Shown here piece by piece: positions 1 to 10,709 of a DNA stretch of 62,000 nt. Position 1 is the stretch's first letter, and the number at the start of each line of letters is the position of its first letter. Origin of the DNA: Gnetum montanum. Lineage: Eukaryota; Streptophyta; Gnetopsida; Gnetales; Gnetaceae. The position numbers and the translations under genes were made by a program. The stretch is from positions 849,566 through 911,565 of the forward strand of contig MNCI01004926.1 of assembly GCA_015680685.1 (NCBI GenBank). Direction: 5' to 3'. Under the pieces are notes generated by a model. That model was given only the letters and a program-made list of their open reading frames with translations. It searched no databases and was not told where the DNA came from.

Positions 1-183
1 AAGGCCTGATGTCATTGTAATAAGGTGTTCACGCTTGTTGTCATGAACACTAGTTTTGTCAAGTCTTGTAATGATGATCCATTCACATGTCATCCCATTA
101 GTTCCATTCCCCTCAATTATCCCATACCTTCCCAATATTTTGTAAGGAACTCGAGGAAAAGTTTTCATTCAGTCATGGGGGTA
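1..183 (+). mobile_element. 3' internal end of Athila-like element Ath-1
   Basis: Noncoding tail of an LTR retrotransposon just before its 3' LTR. It ends in a CTCGAGGA...GTTTTCATTCAGTCATGGGGGTA context followed directly by TGATGAG. The same order (CTCGAGGAYGAGTTTTCAT, then ATGGGGGTA, then TGATGA) precedes the 3' LTRs at 21480 and 48097, so ATGGGGGTA is read as the polypurine tract. The part around 25-60 (GGTGTTCAC...CATGAACAC) resembles 47897-47935 of Ath-4. No coding sequence seen. The rest of the element lies outside the window. Confidence 0.75.
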
Positions 184-1130
184 TGATGAGACACGATATC
201 GCATAGGTCACGATATCGTGTATGCGATATTATGGCCATTGCGATATCGCGTCGTCCCCTGTGATATCACGTACGAGATATCGCGGTCCGCTGCCAAGTC
301 TATAAATAAGAGGCTGCTCTCCCTTGTTTTCTCATCCTGGGTTAGAAGTAGGGAAACTCTGATAGTTTGATCACTCTAGAGATAGAATATTTTCCATGTG
401 CCCGCAGTAGGAGTCCTAAAGTGAATGGATCTTTATTCGAGCAACATTGTACCTAAACACAAGTTCAGTATGACTTGATTATGAGCATCTAAGAATGTGT
501 ACGGATAGTTAAGAAATCGGCTGCTCATCGCAACGTGGTATGAGTATGACTTGATTACAAGCATCTAGTGTGACTACTTGGTAACCTAGTGGCGTATTCA
601 GGATCTGCACTTGGCATTCCCAGTGGTAGTCATGCATAAAGATGTGTACGGTTAGTCAAGGAATTAGTTGCTCATTGCACTTAGGCTAGATTAGATTCTC
701 TCAATCCTTTCCTCCTAGTTAAATGCCTTAGTACGACCACTTCGAGCACGTGCATTACGCATGGTGATTCGAGGAATGATTAGCGTTTGGTAGCCATGGT
801 TGCATTGGTTCAAGGTGTGTACAGTAAGTGGGAATGGATGCTAACACTAGGTAATTTAGACTTAGTCATTAGTTAGAATTAGTACTTAGTTTCTTCAACC
901 CTTCACCTCGATAGCATAGGAGATAAAACATAAAAACTATAAAAATCATATACCTCGGACTTACTTAACCATACACCGTGACAACGACAAGTAAGTCTGG
1001 GAAGATAATGAATGATTAACCCCAATTATTCCATGGGGCGTGTAGGCACTTAGTCTGCAGAGTTCGACTAGATTGCGTGTGCTACGCTCATTTCATATGG
1101 TTGAGTGTAGGGGTACCTCACCACTCATCA
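184..1130 (+). repeat. 3' LTR of Athila-like element Ath-1
   Basis: 947-bp LTR starting TGATGAG and ending CTCACCACTCATCA. The U3 part (about 193-285) carries GATATC dyads, one being a near-palindrome at 263-282 centred on GTAC. A TATA-like TATAAATA follows at about 301. The U5 part has two copies of a module (about 468-531 and 544-679) containing GTATGACTTGATTA...GCATCTA and GTGTACGG.TAGT.AAG. It is followed by CTAAG, which would be the right target duplication; the left copy is outside the window. What follows is the interior of another element, so this is a nested insertion. Confidence 0.85.
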
Positions 1131-1860
1131 CTAAGAGACATGAGAAACTGAATGAACACTTCAGAGATTAGGTGAGGATGTATAAGTAAGTCATTGAAAA
1201 AGAGATCCATATGGCCAAGGCCCACATTAACACCTTCAGTGCTCAACATGCTGATTAGCAGGTCATACTGGACACCTATGCATTCATCCACCAAGTAGAG
1301 CTCAAAAGACAAGACCTGCAGATACAAGATCTTATGAAGTAGATGGAATTGAAAAACCTACGGTATGCCAATTTAGCCATGTTAATAGTAGGACACTCAA
1401 GAATAGAGCTAGAGAAGTAGGTAGCTACCACCTATGGAAAATATGAAACAGAATTTGCGGAGCATAAGAAGATTTTATAGAAGTTAGAAGTGGAAAATTC
1501 TAAGTTAGAGGTGGTCGAAACCAACTACCAAGGACAAAAAGATGTTGCAGCAGACTAAGCTCAATGGCTTACAGATTACCAGGAGTACAAAGACAAATCT
1601 AGAGCCTACAAGGAGGAACGACGACTATTTGCAACCTAATAAGTCAAAGTAAATCAAATGTTCCAGTAACTGCCATGTTCATGGGAGGTGTTGACTCCAT
1701 CAAACATTGGAGCATTAGCATGGATGGCACAAGACCCTCAAACGGAAGAGGAAAATCTCCAGGCACTCCTTTAGAGCCACCAAATTCCAAAAACTAGAGC
1801 ATAAGATAAAGGAAAGTGACCCATGGAGGAACCACCACCACCTGGAACTATATGAGTTCC
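1131..1860 (+). pseudogene. 3' accessory ORF remnant of element Ath-2
   Basis: Decayed plus-strand reading frame, rich in Lys, Glu and Gln with a coiled-coil character (for example around 1330-1620), broken by several stops. It ends with the peptide PMEEPPPPGT at about 1820-1849. The same peptide ends the 3' ORF of Ath-3 at about 21253-21285, followed by a similar GT-rich tail. Its position between the element body and the 3' LTR matches accessory or env-like ORFs known from Athila/Tat elements. No conserved enzymatic domain is seen and the function is unknown. The Ath-1 insertion removed or displaced the upstream part. Confidence 0.6.
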
Positions 1861-2044
1861 AACAAAGTTTTGTAATTTTGTAATTTTATGTTCGTGTCCC
1901 AATTTTGTTGTATGCAATCCTCCACTATGGCATGAATAAATTCTTAGTTAGTCAATAATCTCATACCTATCCACTGTGTAATCAATGGGCCTTGTTCTCA
2001 TTTTGATTGACTTGAGGATGAGTATGCATTTAGTTGTGGGGGTA
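1861..2044 (+). mobile_element. 3' untranslated tail and polypurine tract of Ath-2
   Basis: Contains TCAATAATCTCATACCTATCCA, matching the tails before 21480 and 48097, then a diverged CTTGAGGATGAGTATGCATTTAG and the purine-rich TGTGGGGGTA directly before the LTR. Noncoding. Confidence 0.65.
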
Positions 2045-2868
2045 TGATGAACCATGATTTTTCAGGCTCTAATATTGGACCCTTGATATTGGGTACACAA
2101 TACCTAACAAGCAATATCAGATACATGATATTGTGATTTATATGTTACCCTATAAATACATAATGGGACGCACAAGAGAAGAAAGTTAGTTAGTATTAGA
2201 GTAGGATATTTTTGTCAATTTTTCCTCTCAACCTTTTTTCCCCAGTGCATGCCTGTAATGTGATGATTGTAATTGTATGGAACCTTTATTCGAGTGTGAT
2301 GTACTTGGACACACACATGATCAGCAATAAAGATTGAGATTACTTTCTCATTGCAGCATTCACTTAGTTTTAACTATTATTTGTTGCTTTCTTAATTAAT
2401 ATTTCTCTACCCTTATTTCCTATCCCTGTTAGTAAATGCAGAATGAGTATGAATTAATCACAAGCATTTAAGTGTGACTACTTGGTATCACAGTAGCGTA
2501 CCTAGGACATGCGCTTGGTAATCCCAGTGGTAGTACACGAGGTTCAAGATGTGTATAGATGATTAAGGACAGATGCTCATCGCACTTAGGCTAGCTTAGA
2601 TTCTCTTCTCTCATTCCCTCTTAGCTGAATTAAGGTTATTTTTCATTGCCTCTAGGAGTAGCACTAGTCTAGGACCACATCATACACCTCACTTTGGACT
2701 AAACCATACATGACAAAGCAAATACTAGTCTAGGTGGGAAGATAGTGAACTGCGATTAATGAGTAACTATATAGATACCACAACTAGCTCATTTGCGGAG
2801 TTTGACTAAATCATGCATGAATGCTTGTATTCGTATGGTTGAGTGTAGGGTTACCTCGCCACTCATCA
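2045..2868 (+). repeat. 3' LTR of Ath-2
   Basis: 824-bp LTR from TGATGAACC to CTCGCCACTCATCA. It shares its 3' half (CTTTATTCGAGTGTGA, the GTGACTACTTGGTA module, GTATGGTTGAGTGTAGGG) with 15562-16476. Its U3 dyads differ: GATATTGGGTACACAATACC at 2085-2104, then CAATATC...GATATTG at about 2112-2133. A TATA-like TATAAATA follows at about 2152. Right flank GTTTT would be the target duplication; the left copy is not visible. Confidence 0.8.
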
Positions 2869-4048
2869 GTTTTCTTTCTTGGTTTCATGGCTTTGATTTT
2901 GCATAACATCTTTTTAGGGTTAACCTTTATAAGTTTTAATAATTCTCTCTAATCTTGTAATTATTACCCATTTTATCATAATGATAATATAGGCTCTTAA
3001 TAATAAAAGTGACATTTATTTGAAGACCATTAAATAAATTAAGGTAAAATAAATGTTTACTATTCCTTACTTGTTTAGCTTTTTCTTTTTTAGCAAATTT
3101 TGTGGAAAGCAAACAAAAAAGAAGTTGAAGCAACAGTAGAAGGGAAAAGCAAGAGGGGGAAATCCCAAGATTATAAAATTTTGTGGTTGTGGATCTTACA
3201 ATGGACATTATGTGTGGGTAATAATTACTATGACCATTACACATGGGTGATGGCTCCTCATGTGCCAAACTAGTCCTTATGAATTCCCAAGTAAGAAGAG
3301 ATAACAAAGGGAATAGGAAAGAAGAAGGCTGAGCTACGATGGTGGAAGGATTTCCAAGGCTAGCTATGAAGGGGAAATCCCAACGTTCTTTCTGATTCTT
3401 GTTAACTATTTGATGGCATCTTGAAGGTAGTTTGGTATGGAGCAGTGAGTAGATCTAAGAGCCAGAGGTTGCAATCTTGCTAGAGGAGGTGTGCTACTTG
3501 TAGGCATGGGTGGCCAAGGTTGCACAAGGAGTTGTTCCATTTGGTGCTCATTTCTAAGATAAGTCTTTGTTTATCCCACTATGTTATTTAAATTTCTATA
3601 TTTCAACCTTGATCTCTATTGTATGGTTGAAACATAGATCCTATGTTTCCTAAAACTTTGATTAATCTTGTCAGCTTTTTAATGCTTTTATTTCATATTG
3701 GTGCCTTTACTAAAGTTTTTAAAAATGAATTACTACTTCTTTGTTGAGTTTTTGTGGGCCAAACTTAATTTCACTGCATCTTTAAATGTTACATTTTACA
3801 AAACACCATGTTGCCCTTTCAGTTGAGACTATTCTTGAGTTTTCATACCCATACAAGAGGCACCCTAGGCAATAGTCTCTTTAAATGAGTTTTTCAGATG
3901 TTGATGTCTACAAAATTTATGCATCAACAATTAGGAACCCATCACATTTGACTATTTGGAACCCATCACAAGGTAAGCCTTTTTCATCTCCTAAGGAACT
4001 TTCCTTTTCTAAAACTTTTTATGTTTTAATGTTTTAACTATGAACCCA
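2869..4048. other. no gene seen; probable decayed Chr-1 interior or unique DNA
   Basis: AT-rich sequence without a convincing coding frame. The longest open stretch (minus, 2936-3307) has no recognisable domain. It lies downstream, in the minus sense, of the Chr-1 gag start, so part of it may be that element's eroded interior, but I could not find conserved gag or pol motifs or a second LTR. Confidence 0.4.
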
Positions 4049-4264
4049 TTAGAGTTTTCCTATATCCCTCAAAATATCTGCTAAATCTTGATGCTTATGG
4101 ATCTTTACCTTGAAAAGAATTGCTTGCATCTCAGCCATAAAAGCCTTAAAGAAGTCCTTGAATTCTTGAAGCTCTTGTTTAAGATCTTGATTTTTCTTCT
4201 TCTTAAGAGTCAAACCTAAAGTAACAAGAATGATACCCAAATGAAAACACAAAAATATCCACAA
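4049..4264 (-). pseudogene. gag N-terminal fragment of minus-strand gypsy element Chr-1
   Basis: 71-codon open frame. The first 20 or so residues are hydrophobic and probably lie upstream of the real start; then comes a Lys-rich helical segment (LKKKKNQDLKQELQEFKDF). The layout, a KKK motif followed by a coiled stretch, resembles the gag starts of Chr-2 (from 31711, minus) and Chr-3 (32250, plus). It sits just inside an LTR plus primer-site-like sequence, as a gag start should. No gag core is recognised further on. This is a family-level guess from position and composition. Confidence 0.4.
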
Positions 4265-4326
4265 CAGTTTTCCTTTTATTCAAAGAAAAAACCAAGCTTC
4301 AACATAAATGTGTGAAAACCTCCAAA

Positions 4327-4344
4327 TCCTTGCTACAGTACCAA
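4327..4344 (-). other. primer-binding-site-like sequence of Chr-1
   Basis: On the minus strand the LTR end ...TTACACCA is followed two bases later by TTGGTACTGTAGCAAGG. The first TTGGTA matches the start of initiator-Met type primer sites (TGGTATCAGAGC), but the rest does not match well. A similar diverged sequence follows the LTR end of Chr-2 below 32092, so it is a family feature even though the tRNA is uncertain. Confidence 0.4.
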
Positions 4345-4346
4345 TG

Positions 4347-5462
4347 TGGTGTAAGGGTGTGTACTGAATAGACCCCAATAGAACCAAATCCACAACTTCT
4401 AAGCAACTCGAGCTAAAAAATCAAGAACAACACAATGAAATATAAAAACACCTTCTTATATTAAGAAAATTCTCAAAATACATAAAAAATACATTAAAGA
4501 GGGGGATCCAAGCTCAACTCACAGCTCTCCCAAGGATCTTAGAGGCCACACTTGTCTCCTCTCAATCCTTAATTGCTCACAATGGAGCCAAAGCACAAGA
4601 CAAGACACTTATAAGAGATTCCCTCAACCTCTCTCAAGTGATCGTCCTTGCCNCTCAATCCTTAATTGCTCACAATGGAGCCAAAGCGCAAGACAAGACA
4701 CTTATAAGAGATTCCCTCAACCTCTCTCAAGTGATCGTCCTTGCCTCTCACTCAATTTCTTTGAACAAGGTCTCCTCCCTCAATTCTAAATCTGGCTCTT
4801 AATTTGGTTTATGGCCTTTAGCCTTTGGCGTTCGACACTTTGGCACCAACAATGGTGAACTACACTAATATTTATAAGTAACCAGAAGACAAGAAATATA
4901 GAAATCTTTTCTTAACTCAACATGAGATTCTTTAGATGTTTCCCAAGTCTTCTTACCTTCTTCTTAGCTATTTTTATCTTTCTTTGGTTGTTTCATAGAT
5001 TGGGATGGATGTTTTTAGAAGTTTTTCCATTTGCTTAGATCATCCGTGACTTTGTTGGGATGTCTCCTACAAAAACCCATCTCATAGTTGGGATGTCTAC
5101 TAATTTTCTGGGATGTTCCATTTGGTCCTAAGATGTCCCAAATTTTGGTAGGACATCTTAGCTAGGACATCCCAATTTCTAGTGAGATGTCCCACATGTA
5201 GGGTCCACACATAAAAATGCTTATTTTGATGTCTGGAACCTTCGAATATCTCCCAACAAGTTCCCATAGATCCTAGAACCCCCTAAACTCATCAAAATAA
5301 GCCAAAAACACCCCAACGAAACATCCAAGAATCATCAACAACAAAATCAACATAAGAAGACACACATTAGCAAGACACACTCTTCCACGTCTTCTTCAAG
5401 CTCAAAACCTACAAATTATTCATGTAGGGAAGAAGGGGATTAGAAGAGGTGTCCCTACACCA
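4347..5462 (-). repeat. 5' LTR of minus-strand gypsy element Chr-1
   Basis: About 1.1 kb bounded by an inverted pair TGGTGTA(A)GGG / CCCTACACCA, giving TG...CA ends. It contains CTCCCAACAAGTTCCCAT at about 5249, matched by CTCCCACAAGTTCCCAT at about 11307 in the 3' LTR of Chr-2, so the two are one family in the same orientation. It also has a cluster of GGGATGTC/GACATCCC decamers at 5057-5195. It includes the N at 4653 flanked by a 92-bp duplication. Exact ends are uncertain by a few bases because ACCAAT occurs at both edges. Confidence 0.6.
4561..4745. repeat. 92-bp direct duplication around a single N
   Basis: 4561-4652 and 4654-4745 are identical except for one base (AAGCACAAG versus AAGCGCAAG), separated only by N4653. 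This pattern fits an unmerged overlap at an assembly join better than a biological tandem repeat. Confidence 0.85.
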
Positions 5463-8140
5463 ATTTTTCTTAAGTTATAAGCATTATGATGTCACATGCC
5501 TAAGTAATAAGCTATGTGTAATTAATTATGGTTCATCTTAAGTAAGATTCTGGGCTATTACATTATAGCACTAGCACTAGTTCTTGGAAATGACCTCAAA
5601 TATGAGTTGTGAGTGTTTCAACAACCAACCATCTGATTGCCAAGTATTGCAAAATACCATGCTATAATTCATAGACTAAACTAGTGTGATTTGTAGATGA
5701 TTCATTGTGAGATCACAAGTTGTTATCTTCCTAGCTATTCTCGTAGTAATCCTCAATACATATGGTTAAGTATAGTAAAGGCACATAATATTAATGTTAT
5801 TGTGACTATTAAAAAATAATATTTAAATGCAAAAAAATTAATCTAATCATTATAATGTGTAACAAAGGAAACTATAGTATAGTTTAAGATGATGAGTGTT
5901 TGCTCCCACTTACTATACATGTCTTGAAGGGACAAATCTACTATTGGGATTACCAAATATTGTGTTTTTGGTTGAACCAAGTGATAACATTACTAGGATT
6001 AATAAGAAATCATGTGTTTATACTTAAAGTGATCTCACTCATTCCATTATGTCTAACATACATTTAGAAAGTAGATTATTAACTAAATTCATGTAAAGTA
6101 AAAATTAATATGTGCATAGAAAAGTAAAGAACATGACAAGTAAAGTTTAATCTAAGTCAAAATACTACATTAGAAGGAAACAATCTCAATCTTTATTATT
6201 GTTCATGCAAAGCATAAAAGTATAATGCACTCGAATAAAGAATTTGTTGAACTATTTTAAACCATGTTGTGAGCACTCATTGACTATTGCTAGAATTCAT
6301 GAAAGCAAATTGCAAGAGTTCTACTACCTCCTACATTAATGATGTTATTAATGAGGTAGATTATCTATATTTATAGATATTGATTGGGACTATGTCATCA
6401 AAGCTTAGATGTCACATTGTAGGCTACAACAAGATGTCACATCATAGGCTACAACGACATAGTTGTGACATTGCATCCACAATGTCATAACCAACCAAAA
6501 TGTTGTTCATCACTTACGATGATAATGATGATAAAAGAATCCTTGTAGAAAGAACTAAAGCTCATTTCTTTTTCTTTCTTTCATTTTTTTAATATTTAAG
6601 GCATGGTTATCTAGTTCCATACAATTTGAAATTTTATATTTGTGATTTATGCCTCAACCATAATAGATTTGAGTTTACTTTTTTCTTTCTTTTAAAGAAA
6701 AAATTATCAAAATGTGTAAATGTAAAGAAAGGTGGTAGATAGGGAAGTTGATCACTAAGAATGATATCATTAATGTTTAGATAAAAGTTATTGCAAATCA
6801 TAAAAGCCCAATTCCAAGTATGTTGTCCATTTAGAAAATAATAAAAAATATGTGGAAAGAACTTTTTAATTCTACAAAAAGAACATCAAGAATAAACAAA
6901 TCTCATATGCTAGAGCAAATACTAATGGGAAGTCCATGATTCAATAGGCATTATAAAAATATTTAAATTTATGAATAAGTAAGATGTTTCTTTTTCTAAA
7001 CTTTTTTGTGAAAACTATAGGTTTTTAGGACTTATTAAATTTTCTGTAATTAAGATCATTCTTGGTAATTATATTATATAAAATTCATTCATGATAATAA
7101 AAATCTATCATGCTTTCAAAAACATCTAGATAGGCTTAATACAAACTATTATCAATCTCAAGTAAAATGTCAAGATTAGTAGTTAATTTTTTAAAAGTCT
7201 ATTTTCTCATCCTACTTAAAGCACAAAGGCCATAAGCCTCATTGCATGTAATCTATTTATTATGAATTCAAAAATAAAAAAGTGTTATAATTCCTAGTTT
7301 ACTAAAAGTAGTAAAAAAGAGTGCATATTCTAGGTAAATGAATAGCATAGGTTTCTTCATGAAAAGAAAGTCACTATGTATTAATTTGTTGAAGCATATC
7401 CTTTGAAATTGTAATTTAATTGTAATTCTAGTACTCAATTGACATGAATTAAGTCTTCTAAATTTATTTTAGCATTGGAAAATTAGAAATAGAGATGGCT
7501 TGAAGAAAACAAAATAGTAAATAAGCTTCTTAAAAAACCAAATGTTATCTTTTATAGCTTTTTGTTGTATAAGTTTGTTTTTAAGGACAAGCATATAAGC
7601 ATCATTATTTGCATATAGTTATTTCCAATTCCAACACCCCTTGTGGGATTAATTCTTCCCTTTGCTTTTAGGTATGATAGTATTGGAGTAGCCTTTTGGT
7701 GGAACATTCTTATTTAGTAAAATTGCATGGTTAAAACACTTTCAATATTGAAAAGGAAACAAATAAAACATATGATGACCATTGTAAGCTTGGAATGAAA
7801 TTTGTTTGATCAGAATTATTCAATAGTTTATATAATACTAAGTTATTCATTTTGTTAAATTTCATTCTAATGGTGTTTCACGTTGATATAAAATAATGCT
7901 GCTTTGATGATGTCTATTTGTCTTGTACAATGAAGTGTTAGCGTGCTAGATATCTCATCTGATATTTAGGTTTTACACCCATCTAAATCAGAAAGAGAAT
8001 GTAAATAAAGAAAACAGGAAACTTTACACCAACTTTATCCAAAAGGATAAAGTTTATTATTGATTAAACATAAAACTGCACATAAGAAGTGCGTCATAAC
8101 CTCAATGATTTCACATTTTCGAGGGGCACAATGAAGAGAG
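5463..8140. other. AT-rich intergenic DNA; no gene seen
   Basis: No open frame with a recognisable domain on either strand, and no LTR pair. A small 25-bp tandem duplication (AGATGTCACAT...GGCTACAAC) lies at 6407-6456. The right edge may include the 3' flank of the HVA22-like gene. Confidence 0.6.
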
Positions 8141-8146
8141 TTTATT
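8141..8146 (-). promoter_or_regulatory. candidate poly(A) signal of the HVA22-like gene
   Basis: TTTATT on the plus strand is AATAAA on the minus strand, about 75 bp beyond the TAA at 8221. Position fits a plant near-upstream element; not proven. Confidence 0.45.
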
Positions 8147-8220
8147 TAAGCAGGGTCCTACATGTTTGTCCTAGTGTTCGGAATCACAAAGGGAAACAAG
8201 CAAATTCCAGATTCCAATAT

Positions 8221-9359
8221 TTATTTGCCCGCAGAACTTCTTTGTTTCTTCGCCTCTCTTTCAGCCTGCGCAAGCAAATTACAAAGAAGGGTCAATTTTT
8301 CATCCCAGAAGTATGCACACACATATATATAAGCAGCAGGCAATGAAACTTACAGCTCTAATAACATTTTCAAAGGCTCCATCCCCGTATTTTGAGATGT
8401 AACGTTCCAATGCTGCTCTGGCCGTAGGGCTGATCATGGTCAGAATTGGCTTCTGAGATCTGGAAAGCAGCCCTGGATCTGCTTCCTGGCCAAGAAGATG
8501 CGTTCTCACATAATTCTGATAAATGTAGGCTGCACCATTGAACACCGGAAGCACCAGCCACAAACATATCAGCAATTTGATGTAGGGCCAGAAAGGAAAC
8601 CTGTCAACAACAAAGAAATTTAAAAAAGAAAAAAAAGAGCCTTTACTATTCAGTCTTCTTACTGTCATGATATGAGTTTGGATGTTCAGCATAAAATGTG
8701 AATCTTACCAAGCCAGAACTTTGTAAAAGGACAGTTCAAAGAGCGTAATGAGTGAGTAAAGAACCCAGTAAGTAAGCCACTGTTGATCATCCAGAGCAGA
8801 AGGGCTTTCAATTGCTTTCACCGAAGCATACCTGCAAAATTAACAACATGCCCCATGAAATAAAACAAAACAGCAAACAATTGATTTTTCTTCGCATCAA
8901 TTGGCATTGATTCTCTTGCATTCTTCTCACTCCAAGTCTAAATTTTTGCTAACCCCACAATCTACCATGCCCCGATTACTTATTTCACCCACGCCCGTTT
9001 AGGGGATTTGTCACAGATATTTGGGTTATACATGAAAGTGAAGAACAAAAATTGCTAGGCAGAGGAATTGTCCAAAGGTCTATTCTTCGAACATGTAACT
9101 GAAAGGTTGCTCATTCTCACAATAGCTAATGGCCTTGAAAAATAGGAAATATGGAGAGATATTGGGATGGAACTGTACTTACAGTGGATATAGGAGCATT
9201 ACCAACGGCCTGAACCCACATAAGAAAACCAAAACTTAGTATCTCATATTCAAACTAATTCTCATATGTCAATGTATTCATGAAAAATAGAAGAAGAAAT
9301 TCCGTGACTGACCCTGCAACTGTATCAAAATGCCTTGCAAAAACTCCCAAAAAGCCCAT
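8221..9359 (-). CDS. HVA22-like protein (TB2/DP1/REEP family), five exons
   Basis: Spliced minus-strand gene: exons 9359-9313, 9209-9183, 8831-8709, 8600-8354 and 8265-8221, all introns GT...AG, total 489 bp, 162 residues plus TAA. The protein starts MGFLGVFARHFDTVAG and carries the family hallmarks YPLYASVKAIE (residues 23-33), DDQQWLTYWVLYS (39-51) and FPFWPYIKLLICLWLVLPVF (67-86) followed by NGAAYIYQNYVR. These form the paired hydrophobic hairpins of TB2/DP1/HVA22 proteins, which sit in the endoplasmic reticulum membrane and shape its tubules. Plant members are often induced by ABA or stress and affect vesicle traffic; that is family knowledge, not seen here. The C-terminus is short and basic. 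Exon 2 is only 27 nt. No stops, frameshifts or missing splice sites, so it is probably functional. The start is fixed by the conserved MGFLGV-type N-terminus. It is isolated from any other gene, with retroelements about 2.8 kb and 1.4 kb away. Confidence 0.93.
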
Positions 9360-9449
9360 TGTGCACAAATGTTAGCTTGCCGGACTGTACTGCCACAACT
9401 GCAAGTGAAGAGTGAGTAGGGGTATGAATTTAAGGATGAAAATGAACGC

Positions 9450-9456
9450 ATTTATA
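9450..9456 (-). promoter_or_regulatory. candidate TATA box of the HVA22-like gene
   Basis: Minus-strand TATAAAT about 92 bp upstream of the ATG at 9359. It would place transcription start near 9420 and give a 5' leader of about 60 nt. No clear ABRE (ACGTGT/G-box) was seen in the few hundred bases upstream. Confidence 0.45.
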
Positions 9457-9459
9457 ATG

Positions 9460-10709
9460 ATAATGATGCAGCTAATAATCCATAAGCTAAAGAAAGGAAT
9501 TCAATTCACCATGACAGGCCAAGAAAGGGAGCGCAGCAGCAGATGCTTTGCCTGGCACGGCATGGCATCAGCTTTAAAATTTGCTTTGCTCCCAACCCAA
9601 GAAAAGATCACGGGTGTGTCTGCAGGCAATTCTTTGACGGAAATGTGCTTTTTTTAGAGGTTTCTTCGTAGTTGATGAAAGGAATGACATGAATCGAAGA
9701 AATGGAGTTGCCAGTATATTGGCAGGCCAAATCATTTGTTCGAAGACATTGCAAGGATTGAGGATTAAAGTATCCCAAGAAGAGATGCAAAGCAATAACT
9801 TTGGGTATATGGGCATGCAAGGAAAGGGTTATTCCATCCTCTGCTTTAGACACATAATCCGCTCTCTTCGTTCGTTGGGATAATTTTGCCCAGTCACTCG
9901 GTTTGAACCAAACCATTAACTTGTAAAGCAAAAGTTATAACTCTTCATGACTCACATCTGACGTAGTATGTAACCTCTCTCATTCTTTAACCCATAAGTT
10001 AGCAAATATACGTTAACCGTTGCAAACCAAGGATTCTCTCATTTTGGCTGAGAGGCTAATATGTTCGGCGTGATGGGGAGGGGAGTGTATTTTGTCACCC
10101 TCCACATCACCTACCACTTAAGATCTCGCAATGGAGAAAAACACAATGGAAAAAAATGCTATGGAATAATGGACAGTTATTTTGATTTTGGTTTTCAATA
10201 TGAATATTAATTCTGAATGAAATAATTTGAGATTTTATTAATTTGTAAAATATATAAGATTCTCTCAACCAAATGATAGATATATATTATAAATATATAG
10301 CTAAACTAGTATTATCTATCTTAGATATGTGGTGATGGATTAGGTACACCTTGTTGACATATATTATCTTAGAAAAGTTTTATCTAACACAGTGAGATAT
10401 TTCATCTAAATTTTGACTAAACTTTAGTAAAATCTAAGTATAACAGTGGTATCTTAAACACAACCATTGTAAGTATAATATAACAATTCTTCAGACATAA
10501 CTTGAATTTGCAACCCATTACACATAAAGCAATGTATTTACTATGTGAGTTATGCTCTTCTTACTTAGCAAAATTTGTCACAATAAGATATTATTATTTT
10601 TGTTAATTTATAATCTTAATTAGTGTAACAAAATAAGGTAATGATTACATTGTTGTAGGATTTCAACAAAAAAGTTTCTCATTGTTTTGAGATTTACATT
10701 GTAATAAGT
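9460..10709. other. upstream region of the HVA22-like gene and intergenic DNA
   Basis: No supported gene. Several short overlapping open frames on both strands (9412-9931) have no recognisable domain and lie where the promoter should be. Beyond about 10130 the sequence becomes AT-rich and featureless up to the LTR at 10710. Confidence 0.55.

Noticed and set aside
184-1130. Ath-1 LTR as a solo LTR
   Set aside because: The bases before it are a polypurine tract with the typical 3' tail, so it is a 3' LTR of an element whose body is outside the window.
2936-3307. Minus-strand open frame of 123 codons
   Set aside because: Leu/Ser-rich translation of AT-rich DNA without family motifs; no neighbouring exon pattern.
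8089-8346. Plus-strand open frame of 85 codons
   Set aside because: Antisense to the last exon, intron and 3' flank of the HVA22-like gene; no domain and no start context.
9412-9931. Cluster of overlapping open frames on both strands
   Set aside because: They overlap each other in several frames, have no recognisable domain, and sit in the promoter side of the HVA22-like gene.
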